A DNA stretch of 64,000 nucleotides from Halocaridina rubra (taxonomy: Eukaryota; Arthropoda; Malacostraca; Decapoda; Atyidae): NCBI GenBank assembly GCA_037179515.1, contig JAXCGZ010013593.1:1-64000 (forward strand), given 5' to 3'. How positions within the stretch are numbered: the first letter of the stretch is position 1; each line of letters begins with the position of its first letter. The notes under the pieces were generated by a model. It was not told the DNA's origin. It saw only the letters and a list, made by a program, of their open reading frames with translations, and did not search any database. Positions 1-11,583 of the stretch are shown piece after piece. The position numbers and the translations under genes are program-made.

Positions 1-205
1 GTGTGGTTAGTTTAGTTAGTTAGTTAACCTATTTTTCTTTAGTAAATGCGCCGTATGCGGTGCCAAAAGGGCCGCGCCAAAATGGCGGCGCCAAAAAGTA
101 CCCGACGCTTTGGAATAGGAATCCACAGTAGTCTGGATAGCCAAAGTCACAGGGCTGCTATAGAGGACACTACTATCCCTACAACAACAGCAAGAACAAC
201 AACAA
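1..205. other. Unassigned sequence with a GC-rich block
   Basis: No gene is supported. Positions 59-97 form a locally GC-rich block with three closely spaced copies of a T/GCGCCAAAA-type word (61-68, 74-82, 87-96), unlike the AT-rich surroundings. It leads into an (ACA)/(TAA) tract. It could be a repeat end or an E2F-like cluster; nothing here decides which. Confidence 0.3.
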
Positions 206-206
206 C

Positions 207-294
<88 letters not shown>
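206..294. repeat. (TAA)n microsatellite
   Basis: About 29 nearly perfect TAA units follow a short ACA-rich stretch. Such tails are typical of the 3' ends of non-LTR elements, but no element body is recognisable next to it. Confidence 0.9.
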
Positions 295-296
<2 letters not shown>

Positions 297-775
297 GGAA
301 TTGCTTATTACGTACAGAGGCAATACTGTATTCTAATATTGTCGCTTATTGTTGATAATAACTTTAACAACTGCAATTGAGAGAAGGAGATGGAGATGTC
401 AAGCGGAAGATAGTAGTTATCTCGGGTTGCAAACACTATTGGAACGTTCCTTTCCACTCAATTATTCTATTGTAAACGTACTTTCATCTTCGTGAAAGTG
501 AAACGTTTAATTACATATTGATACCACGTTTATATTTGGGTACTTACTTATCTGTATTTTGTAATTTTTGTTTTTGTTTAGTTCTTTTGTTTTGGCGTGT
601 GAATTTTTTGTTTTGTTTTGTTTGTCAGTTCGTAGTATGATACTTATGCATTCGCTGTTGCATGTATGAAAATGATATCAGCTTAATTTTCTTAATGAAT
701 AATAAGGCGAATAATTCCATAGATAAAATCAATTTTGCATAAATACAAGACAATGATTGATGTATAAAATTAAGA
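295..775. other. No gene seen
   Basis: AT-rich unique-looking sequence. Several TTTTG-rich runs occur near 565-625. Stops interrupt every frame and no splice-flanked open stretch was found. Confidence 0.4.
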
Positions 776-796
776 CTATATATATATATATATATA

Positions 797-866
<70 letters not shown>

Positions 867-884
867 ATATATATATATATATTA
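776..884. repeat. (AT)n microsatellite
   Basis: Two AT-dinucleotide blocks separated by short interruptions (near 800 and 864). It directly abuts the SINE-like repeat that starts near 886. Confidence 0.95.
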
Positions 885-885
885 G

Positions 886-1076
886 TCTCTGTGGCAGAAT
901 GGTAGCGTCCGCGACTCTGAGGCGGCAGGTCGAGGGTTCGCCCCGTCACGGACTGAGGTTAGTAAGGGCATACACTCAGGTAACGCTTACATCTGCCAAA
1001 ACAAGTTTTTCGCATGAAGGCAACCGTCCTAGCCTTTAGTAGAAAAGGGAATCGTTACGTAAAAACCGAAACCAAA

Positions 1077-1077
<1 letters not shown>
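886..1077 (+). mobile_element. tRNA-derived SINE, family B (copy 1)
   Basis: The head reads like a tRNA with internal pol III promoter boxes: an A-box-like TGGCAGAATGGT at about 892-903 and a B-box-like GGTTCG at about 934. The body has the words TCAGGTAACG and TAGTAGAAAAGGGAATCG, and the copy ends in an (AT)n tail. A second copy at 13226-13505 has the same head and the same 3' words, which shows it is a dispersed element and not a single tRNA gene. Sense orientation is taken from the box order. Confidence 0.7.
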
Positions 1078-1154
<77 letters not shown>

Positions 1155-1183
1155 TATATATATATATATACACACACACACAA
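1078..1183. repeat. (AT)n-(AC)n microsatellite
   Basis: About 45 AT units followed by a short AC run. Apparent tyrosine/isoleucine reading frames across it are artefacts. Confidence 0.95.
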
Positions 1184-1463
1184 AAGAGCTTTGACCAGAG
1201 TTTATAACAAACAGCATTTTCCCACGTTTATTTAGGGTAGCTATATTCTGTAAGCCACTTGGAGGCTAGTGCTCGGTTTTGGATCAATTTTTTACAAGTA
1301 AATGTCCTTCCTGACACCTTCCTCTGCTATTCTAATGGTCATGGGAACGGCACTAGACTGAACTTTCTTCATAATTAAAGAGTATTGATTAAGAAAGTTC
1401 ATTGAAAAGCTTGAACATCTGTGATTGAACATCTGATTGTTGAAAGTGATTTGGTAGCGTTAT

Positions 1464-1582
1464 TGTTATTTATTTAATTGTTATTATGTTATATGTAATT
1501 ATTGTTACTTATTTAATTGTTATTATGTTATATGTAATTATTGTTACTTATTTAATTGTTATTATGTTATATGTAATTATTG
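1464..1582. repeat. 39-bp tandem repeat, about 3 copies
   Basis: A 39-bp unit beginning GTTACTTATTTAATTG is repeated with almost no divergence (starts near 1504 and 1543, plus a partial copy before). Low divergence implies recent expansion. Confidence 0.85.
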
Positions 1583-1734
1583 CTATATAACATTCTTTAA
1601 TTATTATTTTCTTGGATAATTTCCTCTTAGAAATCTTTTCTTGTTTTTATTTTGATTGCTTTCATAAATTTACTCCTTTGGCTCGTCATGTGAGAATTTT
1701 TGTCTGTATAGACATCTATCTGTTTTTATGTTTG

Positions 1735-1928
1735 TCTGTCTGTATGTATGCATGTTTATATTTATATATGCGTGTATGTATGTATGTACGTCTTCATGTA
1801 TGTATGTATGTACGTGTGCATATATGCATATATGTATGTACGTATGTGCGTATGCATGTATGTAAGCATGTATTCATATATGTATGTACGTATGCATATA
1901 TGTATGTACCTATGTATGTACGTTACTT
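1735..1928. repeat. Degenerate (TATG)n microsatellite
   Basis: Mixed TATG, TACG and CATG tetranucleotides. Open frames rich in Cys, Met, Tyr and Val come from the repeat and are not treated as genes. Confidence 0.85.
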
Positions 1929-2243
1929 AGTAACTGCTTATTTTATCGCTTAAATCGTTACTCTGGTGGATGAGTAGTTATAGAGCCGAGATCAGACCCA
2001 TAACATCTCAAGTTCAACTCTCCAAGGTGGCTTGTGCAGTTAGTTCTTCGTCTAGCTCACCAGGAGTATAGAAAGAGTTGGTATTGCCGTCCATTGTGAT
2101 AACTCAGCAGTCTTCTTGAGTACACGTTTAAATGTGAGTGGACAATGTTGGAACAGCATCTTTAAAATGTGTTCTAGGAATACAGCAGATATGCATGCCC
2201 CGAGTTTTATAAAAGTGAAACTGTCTCCGGGTATATAGCAAGA

Positions 2244-2478
<235 letters not shown>

Positions 2479-2801
2479 GAAATTAGTATCAAAAGAGTGA
2501 AGTGGCCCTAAGAAACCAGTAATAGTGATTTCACTCACGTAATTTGGCAGAATGTGAATGAAAAGTTGAAAAGCAGAACAGATACAAAGATACACTCTGC
2601 CCCCTTCTGAACAAAGGATAGAAAGTGTCTGAACGGAGATGCCCAGTAAATCGATGGCAGATCTCGGGGTAAAAGTGGATGAAATTTCAGTATTTTTCGG
2701 AACCTCTCTGCTAATGTGCCTGCCACACAAAAACCTCTTTTGTAGGACTGCGAGAGAGGTGAAAATTCAATGGCTGGAATATAATTCCAATTTAATTATT
2801 A

Positions 2802-3114
2802 ATTTCTTCTTCTTCTTCTTCTTCTTCTTCTTCTTCTTCTTCTTCTTCTTCTTCTTCTTCTTCTTCTTCTTCTTCTTCTTCTTCTTCTTCTTCTCTCTTC
2901 TTCTTCTTCTTCTTCTTCTTCTTCTTCTTCTTCTTCTTCTTCTTCTTCTTCTTCTTCTTCTTCTTCTTCTTCTTCTTCTTCTTCTTCTTCTTCTTCTTCT
3001 TCTTCTTCTTCTTCTTCTTCTTCTTCTTCTTCTTCTTCTTCTTCTTCTTCTTCTTCTTCTTCTTCTTCTTCTTCTTCTTCTTCTCTTCTTCTTCTTCTTC
3101 TTCTTCTTCTTCTT
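2802..3114. repeat. (TTC)n microsatellite, about 310 bp
   Basis: About 104 TTC units with two CTC interruptions near 2893 and 3084. On the other strand it reads GAA, the same triplet found at the 3' tails of the RTE-type LINEs in this window. Poly-Phe/Leu and poly-Lys/Arg frames across it are artefacts. Confidence 0.95.
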
Positions 3115-3464
3115 TTGCACTTTTTTATCTTTTTCTTTTGTACTTCCTCCTCTTCTTCTTCCTAGCATTTAAAGTGATTTAAATTCTCGAGTAAGTCCCA
3201 TGGAAGTCGCATTAGGTCACCTGAATAATTGAGTTGTGGTATGGTAGCAGAACCTCCAGTGAGGAATTGGAGTAGATACAGTTTTTATAATTTTTCGCAT
3301 GGTTAGGCTGGTAAGGTTAATTAGGATAAACAAAACTGAAGAAAACGAACCTTGTGATAGCTGATGGTGCTTATTCTTTAGTTGACGCCCTCCTTCATGG
3401 GCTGCTAATACCATGTTTGACTGGTCAGACGCTAGGAATATATCTATATATCTACCCATATCCA

Positions 3465-3625
3465 AGTGCCATAATCCCCCTTATAAGGAAAGCGACAAAG
3501 TCATAACAAAAACTTGAGCCTTTGTGAGAGAAAAATCCAAAGGAGAAGATTCTCAGTCCCTTCGCTCCGTCCCATATAGTTGACTTTTACGATACACAGG
3601 GGAACATAGAGAAGGAATTCCCATT
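3465..3625 (+). repeat. Dispersed repeat, family C (copy 1)
   Basis: Contains the family words CTTATAAGG, then about 45 bases later a GGGGATTC-like word, then a CCCTCGCTC(T/C)GCCCC-like word and AGTTGACTTTTAC. Other copies lie near 23445, 36085, 50275, 60290 and 60782. No coding capacity; likely a SINE or the end of a longer element. Confidence 0.65.
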
Positions 3626-3699
3626 TTTTTGAGAACTTTTAAAGACCTTGCAATGAATATGAATGCTCGAAGCGTAACAAAAACTAGGTATTCGTGTTT

Positions 3700-3715
3700 A
3701 TTATTATTATTATCA

Positions 3716-3804
<89 letters not shown>

Positions 3805-3822
3805 GTTATTATTATTATTATT
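3700..3822. repeat. (TTA)n microsatellite
   Basis: About 40 TTA units with a few substitutions. The poly-Leu and poly-Asn frames come from the repeat. Confidence 0.95.
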
Positions 3823-3975
3823 GGAGTAATACTTCACTTTTTCAGAGCTAAGCCTTGTAATACATTAAAATGACTAATGTGAAACATAGATTAGCGAAAA
3901 CATTATGTCTCTCGAGAACCATAACCTAAGGAACACAACACATTGAAGGTGTTCTCGTGAATTATGACCCAGGGA

Positions 3976-4440
3976 AAACAAACAAACAAACAAACAAACA
4001 AACATTTATTTCCATTTTTGTACAATGGTTATTCAACATTAATAGTAACTTATAAGTAGACATGTAATTAAACTAATTAATAAGAGGGTTAGACATATAG
4101 TTAAATTAAATGTAGCTTTCATAGAAAATAATAATGCTGTAATAAAAATGTTAACAATAATGTTAATAATAAAGTAGTAAGTATGCCACTAGATACAGGA
4201 TCGTTATTATCAGCATCATTTCCATATTTGTTTCCTTACAATGAGAATAATTAGTTCTTAATGAGCAGCAACTATTTGTCCAAAAGAAAACTATATAGTT
4301 TGCCTTTGAAAGCTGTGAAGGAGGATGCATATTTAAGATGCTCTGGAATATTATTCCAGAGTGTTGGCTCTTTGATAGTGATCATCTTTGAACCTGCTTC
4401 TGTTTGTTCTGTGAATAAAGAGCTCACTGCTCTGTCTTGT
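3976..4440 (-). mobile_element. 3' end of an L2/CR1-type LINE, inserted in a minisatellite
   Basis: Read on the - strand, about 4270-4430 encodes the typical last residues of this LINE group: LFTEQTEAGSKM, then EPTLWNNIPEHLKYASSF, then a Leu/Lys-rich end and a stop. Downstream come a GGAAATAAA-type end and a (TTTG)n tail (seen as AAACAAAC at 3976-4005). Minisatellite-like sequence flanks both sides, so the element landed inside that array. The rest of the reverse transcriptase is missing, as expected for 5' truncation. Confidence 0.7.
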
Positions 4441-5035
4441 GCGCATTATGGGGTTTCTCTCCTGAAAAATAAATTAGGGAATACAGCATTACAAGGTTTC
4501 TCTCGTAAAGCATAACCCAAGGAAACAGCATTCTGGGTTTCTCTCGTGAAACAGCCAAGGGAAAATAATTATGGGGTTTCTCTCGTGAAACAGCCAAGAG
4601 AAAACAAAATTATGGGGTTTCTCTCGTGAAACAGCATTGGGAAAACAGCATTACTGGGTTTCTCTCGTGAAACATAGCCTTGAGGAAACAGCATCATGGG
4701 GTTTCTCTCATGAAGCATGACCCAGTTAAACCCCGCATTATGGGGTTTCTCTTGTGAATTATAAATTAAGGAAAACAGCATTACAAGTTTTCTCTCGTGA
4801 AGCATAACCCAAGGAAACAGCATTATGGGGTTTCCCTCGTGAAACAGCCAAGGGAAAACAGCATTATGGGTCTCGTGAATCAGCTAATAGAAAACAGCAT
4901 TATGGGGTTTCTCTCGTGAAACAGCTAAGGGAAAACAGCATTATGGAGTTTCTCTCGTGAAACAGCTCAGGGAAAACAACATTATGGAGGGTCTGTTCAA
5001 CCATATCCTAGTGAAATTAAATTTACAAGTCTTTC
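4441..5035. repeat. Minisatellite of about 41 bp, roughly 14 copies
   Basis: The unit contains GGGTTTCTCTCGTGAAAC followed by AGCCAAGGGAAAACAGCATT. Copies vary in length and sequence (TCTCGTGAATCAGC, CTCTCATGAAGCATGACC). Degenerate copies at about 3905-3975, left of the inserted LINE end, show the array once extended further left. Confidence 0.9.
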
Positions 5036-6060
5036 GTGAGCCTTAGCCTAGCTAGGGAAACACCATTATAGAGTGGTTCAGGTAGTTCACTGAGTAACAT
5101 TACAGCATGTTAATCTCAGTTACAAATACGTCACATGGTAACGCTCAGTTGTTAATAACAAATATACTATTACGATAACATGTGGGTATTTATATGTAGC
5201 AGTAATACCCATGTGTTAAAAAAGAAAAATATGGTTTATGAATTGTAAGGCATTTAATTACTTAGCAATTATTGATGAAAAGTTCATGAATCCTCACTCG
5301 AAAGTCTATGGCAATATTTTTCCTTATGGCACAAGTTCTGGAGTGACATAATCTAGGAAATGGCTTAGAGGATATATTATTCTATAATAATGAGAGACGA
5401 AAAAAAAATCATGCAATTTTTTATGCTGATCGTGATGATAATGATGTTGCCGCTGATGATGATGATGATAATGATGAAATACAGTATTTTTTGAGCTATG
5501 GTAAAGCGTGACTGGCTCCTCTGTTGCAGGAAATGTTAAGTCTATAACGGTGGGATTTGAAGAGGGAGGGAGTGAGGCCGATGAGAGAGATGATGTAGAC
5601 CGGTTTTTGTAGAGGATTCCCCCTTTCTTCAAAAAAGAGTGGGGAAGGAGCTTATGGAACACACACACACACACACAAAGACGAGGAAGAAAGATTGAGA
5701 GTGAAAATCACGAAGCGTCCATCAGTTATACCTTGTGTGTGATATACATTAGCCTATCGCTCACAATCCTAATGTATTCTTTGACGTTACCCGTCATGCA
5801 TTACATAACCGAAACGTTCTCTGTCGTTAACGTTGTATGGATTTCATATGTCCCTTTTTTCCTATTTTAAGATGGATTTGTAATTTTTATTTCCATTACT
5901 TCTTTTTTTTAAACATAAAACTAATTGATTTATAAATTATACAGAAGTTTACGTGCCCAAAATACACCAACATTTGTAGTTTTAATGATAGGGCTTATAT
6001 CCCAGAGATTTACTGTATTGGATTCTTGACTTAAAAATCGTATATAGCCAGATTCTTAGT
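5036..6060. other. No gene seen
   Basis: Only short low-complexity features: a (GAT)n stretch near 5450-5475 and an (AC)n run near 5660-5677. A - strand frame at 5324-5674 is His- and Ser-rich because it crosses these repeats; it has no recognisable domain. Confidence 0.4.
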
Positions 6061-6062
6061 GT

Positions 6063-6064
6063 CC

Positions 6065-6148
<84 letters not shown>

Positions 6149-6178
6149 TTATTTATTTATTTATTTTTTTTTTTTTTT
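6063..6178. repeat. (AT)n followed by (TTTA)n and T-run
   Basis: About 40 AT units, then TTTA tetranucleotides, then a T-run. It lies shortly upstream of the truncated RTE copy. Confidence 0.9.
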
Positions 6179-6354
6179 ATCGTAAACCAGTACCCAGCGA
6201 TTCCAATCAAGTAGCTCCTATTTCTGAAGTATTTAATCTTGAAATGCGATCACTCAGATATGGATTTCGGAATCTGAACTCCTGGATAACTATTATAAGG
6301 GACAATTTGGATATGTCCGAAGCAGGCGCTTTTGGTGTCCTGATGTTAAGAGCA

Positions 6355-6737
6355 GTGTGGGCTTGACGAAAAGTCTCTCAGTAAATGTTGGTCTGCATCA
6401 AGGGTCTGCTTTGAGTCCATATCTATTTGATCTGGTCTTGGATGTAGTAACCCAGGGTATTAGAGATCTAATATGCTCATTGCAGATGACATTGTACTGT
6501 GTAGCAACAGACGAGAGGTAGTGGAGGAGAGGCTTGAGGAGTGGAGAAGAGTGATGGAGGATAGAGAACCGAAAATCAGCAGGAAGAAGACAGAGTACTT
6601 GAGGTTGAGAGATGATGAGGATGGGGAGGTCAATTTGCAGGGGGAGGTGTTGGATAGAGTTGAAAAGTTCAAGTATTTGGGATCAACAGTAGCAGAGGAT
6701 GGTGACCTAGAGTCAGAAATAACCCACAGAATACAAG
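6355..6737 (+). pseudogene. RTE-type LINE reverse transcriptase, 5' half of an interrupted copy
   Basis: Translates to VNVGLHQGSALSPYLFDLV (conserved RT block with the GLHQGS motif) and then, after a one-frame slip near 6470, to LIADDIVLC, which carries the AD-D catalytic pair, and EKFKYLGSTVAEDGDLES. The frame continues at 9211 after the inserted element. The uninterrupted sister copy at 37563 reads straight through the same point. Broken by the insertion and by at least one frameshift; not functional. Confidence 0.85.
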
Positions 6738-9204
6738 TCAAGTCAAGTCAAGTCAAAAATTTTATTCCATCAAAAATGGCTATTACATGATAATTAATCT
6801 AATTACAAATTACAATGTAAAATGTCAAAATAAAACAAATGAAATTTGCAAAGAACAAAATCAAAATATTTACACATTAAAATAGGCATACATACACTTC
6901 GTCTACCCAATGGGAGGATAATAATGAGACTAAAATCACTTATTAAGTAGGTGATTTAAAAGATGAGATTTAAGTGAGGGTAATGTTTGGCAGCTTCTTA
7001 AGTTTGCGGGTAAAGAGTTCCAAAGTCTCGGGCCCATTACATTTAAGGCTCATGCCCCAATATCAGTGGAAGTTCTGGGCACGTAAAAAGAATTCTGATA
7101 TCTGGTGTTGACGTCATTGATACGCACTTGATTAACTGTTGGCAATGAGAAGAGCCATTCCGGTAATATTCCATGATTTATTTTAAAAACTAAAAGACAG
7201 ATATTATATATGAACTTCATGTCCATCCTTAGCCAACCCAATCTCTCAAAGAGGGGAGTCACGTGATCATATTTATGCACCCCCCCCTATGGCAACTCTT
7301 GCAGCAAAATTCTGGAGCCTTTTCACTCGTAACATCTGGGTCTTAGTCGTGGAACCCCAAACACTCAGACAGTAGTTGAGAATACTTAAAATTAATGTTT
7401 GTACTACAATTACCCTACAATCAGGCTCGAATCTTTCATAGACTCTGTTCAAGTAAATAAGGGTCCCGTTCACTTTTTTATGTAGTTCATCGATATGAAA
7501 ATTAAATGTCATGGTACTGTCCATAATAACTCCTAGATTTTTAACCTTATTAGATGGGAAGAGTGAAACATTGTTGAAATTTATACTGATGTTCTCAGGA
7601 ATGCGGGACAGGTATTGATTTGATCCAAAAATAACAAATTTAGTTTTATTTTCGTTCAGTAAAAGACCATTACTGTTAAAATAACTTTTGGCACAGTTTA
7701 ATATATCTTCAGCCCTTTTTAAGATTTCAGGAATTCTATCAATGTCACCAGTAAGCATAATCTGGGTGTCATCAGCATACATAACAAGTAGGCAATCTCT
7801 TATAAGTTGAGGTAAATCATTAACATATATTAGGAAAAGCAGAGGACCCAAAATTGAACCCTGAGGAACGCCAAAACTGATAACTAAAGAAGAAGAGAGA
7901 GTCGAGCCCATTCGAACTGATTGAATTCGATCTTTCAGATAATTTTCGAACCAAAATGAGTCAACATGAACTTTGGAAAGTTTTCTCATTAGAATTTGAT
8001 GGTGTACACTGTCAAATGCTTTAGACAAATCTAACAATAATAAAAGTGATATTTTCTTATTTTCAATATTACTATAAATTTTATCAGTAATTTTAAGTAG
8101 GGCCGTCTCGGTCGAAAGTTTAGGCCGAAAACCGTGTTGTTCTTCACATAATAGACAATTTGATTCAAGGAAATTTATTAACTGGGTGGCAACTACCTTC
8201 TCAAGTATTTTAGACAGAATGCTGAGAAGAGAGATTGGCCTATAATTTTCAACATTATTAGTATCTCCACTCTTAAAAACGGGGATGATATAGGGATGCT
8301 TCCAGAGGTTAGGATAAATGCCTGTAACAATGGATGTATTAACAATGACTAAAATGAAAAATACTGTAACTGGCAATGAGTCAATTAGGAAGCGAAGTTG
8401 TATCCCATCGGAACCACAAGAGTTTGTTGGTTTGAGGTTCTTTATGATAAGAAGAAGTGTGACTAAATCGATTGGGTGCGGTCTAAAATTATTGATAATA
8501 TTTCTTTCAGCTGGAGGCTGGCAATTATGTGGTTGATTAATAATCAAGTCATTATTATCTTGGGACTTTTCATATGTGGACTTACCTATTTCAGCAAAAT
8601 ACTTATTAAAATCATTCACTCGCTTTTCCACATTATCACTGGGAAGGTCAGAATTTTCTAAGATTTCCTTATTTGCAGGAATTATTCTTTTTATAACATT
8701 CCAAGTTCCTTTGAGATTTCCCCTATACTTGGAAAATTCTTCCCTGAAATGATTTTTCTTCTTTTCGGACAACATTGTTTTAGTAAGGTTTCTTTCTCTT
8801 CTATAGGCTCTTTCCATCTCGGAGTTTTGTCTATCAGATTTAAATTGCCTTAGGAGGTCATCTCTCCTTTTCATTTGCTCTTTTAGCTGAGAGTCAATCC
8901 ACGGGGCAGGAGGGCGTGTCATGACTTTGGTTGTAAGAGGGGCACATTCATTTAAACATCTCGTAAAAACATCAGTAAAAGTAGAAACTTGATAATTTAC
9001 ACAATCTGTAGTTAGTATTGAATTTAAAATGTTGTATTCATTAAGAAGAGTGTCGCAGAAACAATTTTGAGAATAATTCTCAAGAGATCGGAAAGTTTTA
9101 ACAATTGGCGGTCTCTTTTCCTTCCTGACATTAACTGTAGCTATTAGAAGCTCGTGGTCTCCTACAGGACAAGGTAAGACATCGTGGTGAACTATAAAAC
9201 TAGG
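6738..9204 (-). mobile_element. L2/CR1/Jockey-type LINE, 5' truncated, inserted in an RTE copy
   Basis: A - strand insertion bounded by a TACAAG target-site duplication (6732-6737 and 9205-9210). The empty site is seen in the sister RTE copy at 37682-37687. The element starts (at 9204) inside the endonuclease, keeps a nearly complete reverse transcriptase, and ends in a short (TTGAC)n tail at 6738-6755 in place of poly-A. 5' truncation, target duplication and a short-repeat tail are the hallmarks of target-primed reverse transcription in this group. Confidence 0.9.
7273..9204 (-). pseudogene. LINE ORF2: endonuclease C-end plus reverse transcriptase
   Basis: The - strand frame is open from the truncation point at 9204 to 7273. 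It begins with the end of an APE-type endonuclease (PCPVGDHELLIATVN, with the D-H pair). A linker starts at the internal Met at 8922. The reverse transcriptase blocks follow: HPYIIPVFKSGD and NYRPISLLSILSKILEK, then LLLLLDLSKAFDSVHH, SFGVPQGSILGPLLF and the catalytic LVMYADDTQ. The frame breaks at an eight-base C/G run near 7280 and continues in another frame at 7050-7280 (HKYDHVTPLFERLGWL, the usual C-terminal region). A TGA then splits off the last segment (ALNVMGPRLWNSLPANLRSC, about 6945-7050). Only these two lesions separate it from an intact C-terminus, so the copy is young but dead. Confidence 0.9.
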
Positions 9205-9210
9205 TACAAG

Positions 9211-9720
9211 CGGGATGGAAGAACTGGAAAAAAGTGTCTGGGGTGCTGTGCGACAGGAGAGTAGGGATTAAGTTGAGAGGTAAAGTGCACAAGACAGTTG
9301 TGAGACCTGCAATGATGTATGGAACAGAAATAAGGGCAATAAAAGAAGACACAAGAGAAAAAACTGGATGTGGCAGAGATGAGGATGTTGAGATGGATGT
9401 GGGGTGACAAGAAGCGATAAGATCAGAAACGAGGTAATTAGAGGTACCTCAAAAGTTAGAGAAATATCAGATAAGATACAAGAAAGTAGACTAAGATGGT
9501 ATGGTCATGTCGTTAGGAGGGATGAACAGTATGTTAGGAGAGTGATGGAAATGGATATACAGGGTAGGAGAAGGAGGGGGAGACCAAAGCGTAGGTGGAT
9601 GGATTGCATCAATGACGACCTGAGGTCTAAAGGTTTGTTCGGTGATGAGGTATGGGACAGAAACATATGGAGAACACTGGCCAGAAATATCGACCCCACA
9701 TAAAAGTGGGAACAGATGTA
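9211..9720 (+). pseudogene. RTE-type LINE, 3' half of the interrupted copy
   Basis: Continues the frame lost at 6737: GWKNW-like start, then VSGVLCDRR-like and VHKTVVRPAMMYG-like segments. After frameshifts the end at 9404-9703 reads SRLRWYGHVVRRDEQYVRRV and RRRRGRPKRRWMDCINDDLR, the standard RTE C-terminus. The 3' end has the family words CGACCCCACATAAAAGTGGGAA and a short GACGAAGAAG tail. Confidence 0.85.
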
Positions 9721-10434
9721 GACGAAGAAGATGTGAATGTTTCTATAGGTCACTTGCTTTCAGAGGCCAAGGAAAATGACTTGCTTCGCTCATCCCAGCT
9801 TCAGGAATGAAAGAAAGAAAATTTTATCTCTCCATGCGTAACTTAAGTATTGATTTTCATCTCAGTTGGTATCTTGATGCGCTATCAAACCTCGAAATGA
9901 CGGAGTATATGCTCACTGACCATACCAAACAGGTCAGCTAATATTTTTCTTGTTCTTCCCTACTCCGAGGTGAGAGGTGCCTGAAGAGGGTAGGGGGGGG
10001 GTGGCTCAGTAAGTTCAATAATAATATCCTGCATAAGTTGAGGACAAGAAATATTCTGCTAAAAAGAAGTGTGAAGAGGAAGAATCGTGAATGTTTTCTT
10101 CTTAATTCTTTTTTTTAGAGGTTTTCAGTACTTCAGCTATTCTTTCAGCATGTCCTTTTCCTATTGCATGGAAGTCCCCTATTTCTACCTTGTCCTTAAC
10201 CTTCTGTTTTATCTTCGTTTTAATGTTTTCTTCGTGCCCGGGCCTGATGAGAACAATTTTCTTGCCTGTCCCGGTTTCACACTCATAAAAATATAGAATT
10301 TAGACATACTATATGATTGGTATTTTATAAGTATTTTTTAGCGTACTTGATTTTTGGCTAAATTGTCCAATATGAAGTACTGTAGAGTATATTGCATTTA
10401 ATATTAATTTTAAAGAATTTATCATTAATTTGCT

Positions 10435-10439
<5 letters not shown>

Positions 10440-10521
<82 letters not shown>
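10440..10521. repeat. (AT)n microsatellite
   Basis: About 41 perfect AT units. Confidence 0.95.
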
Positions 10522-10523
<2 letters not shown>

Positions 10524-11470
10524 GTAAGTACGTAACTTTATCTCTAAGAATATGCATAAATAAATGCAATCATATAAGTAATAAACGAAAACGTAAATGA
10601 ATAATAATTACTGGATAACTGTAATTAAATAATTGTGATTGAATGAAGAATTAATTAAACACGTGCATGCTATGCATACAAAGTACATAAATAGATAAGC
10701 AGAATAAATAAGTAAATAATCAGATAAATAAATGAATAAATGGAAGGATGGGACACATTCAGCATAATTAAATACTGAATTATTTAGCGATAGAAAAAGT
10801 ACTTTGAATACATTACCGAAATGAATTAATACATAAATAAATTTCACGCAATAAATAAATGTATGAAAGAACTAGAAATAAAGGACACAAATACATCGAC
10901 TAAATAACTGAAATGAATGAATGAATAAATTATTTTTACGCAGTGAATAAATGAATGAAAGGACGAGAAATAAAGGACACAATGTAAGGACGTTCATCCT
11001 TTAACCACTGTGTCACGTCCTGCCATTAAACGAGCATCTCACGGTGAAGCAGCTCCCATAGCCTTGGCTTCTCTTGGGCTATCATGAACCCAGTGAAAGG
11101 CGGCTGGAAGAAAACCCCAACAAAAACTTGTTAGATATATCATGAAAATTATTTTGGCTGAGAGGTTGACAAAACCATAATGCATGGCCAGAAATGGCTT
11201 ATTGTGGGTCACGAACTAAACATCATTTCAATGTTTTTTTTTTTTCATTTATTGTCAACTTGTCTTTTGAGAGTACTTTGTTCAGTCATCATGGGAGTTT
11301 ACAGATACATTAATATCAGCATGGAAAAAATTATTTGTTATAATAATGTTTCAGTATCAGAATTTATGCCTGTCATTTTTGGGACCCACTCAGTAAAGAG
11401 GGGATGCTTCTTTGTCCTTGGTTTTGCAGCTATTCTTCAAACTCCTGGAGAAATGGGGCTTAAGCTAGTT

Positions 11471-11583
<113 letters not shown>

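Noticed and set aside
886..960. Possible tRNA gene
   Set aside because: Box A and B words are present, but the sequence recurs with changed stems at 13226 and continues into a shared body, so it is a SINE head.
1612..1953. Cys/Met/Tyr-rich frame resembling a secreted cysteine-rich protein
   Set aside because: Comes from TATG/TACG tetranucleotide repeats; no conserved spacing.
2639..3172. Poly-Phe/Leu and, on the other strand, poly-Lys/Arg frames
   Set aside because: Produced by the TTC array; no domain outside it.
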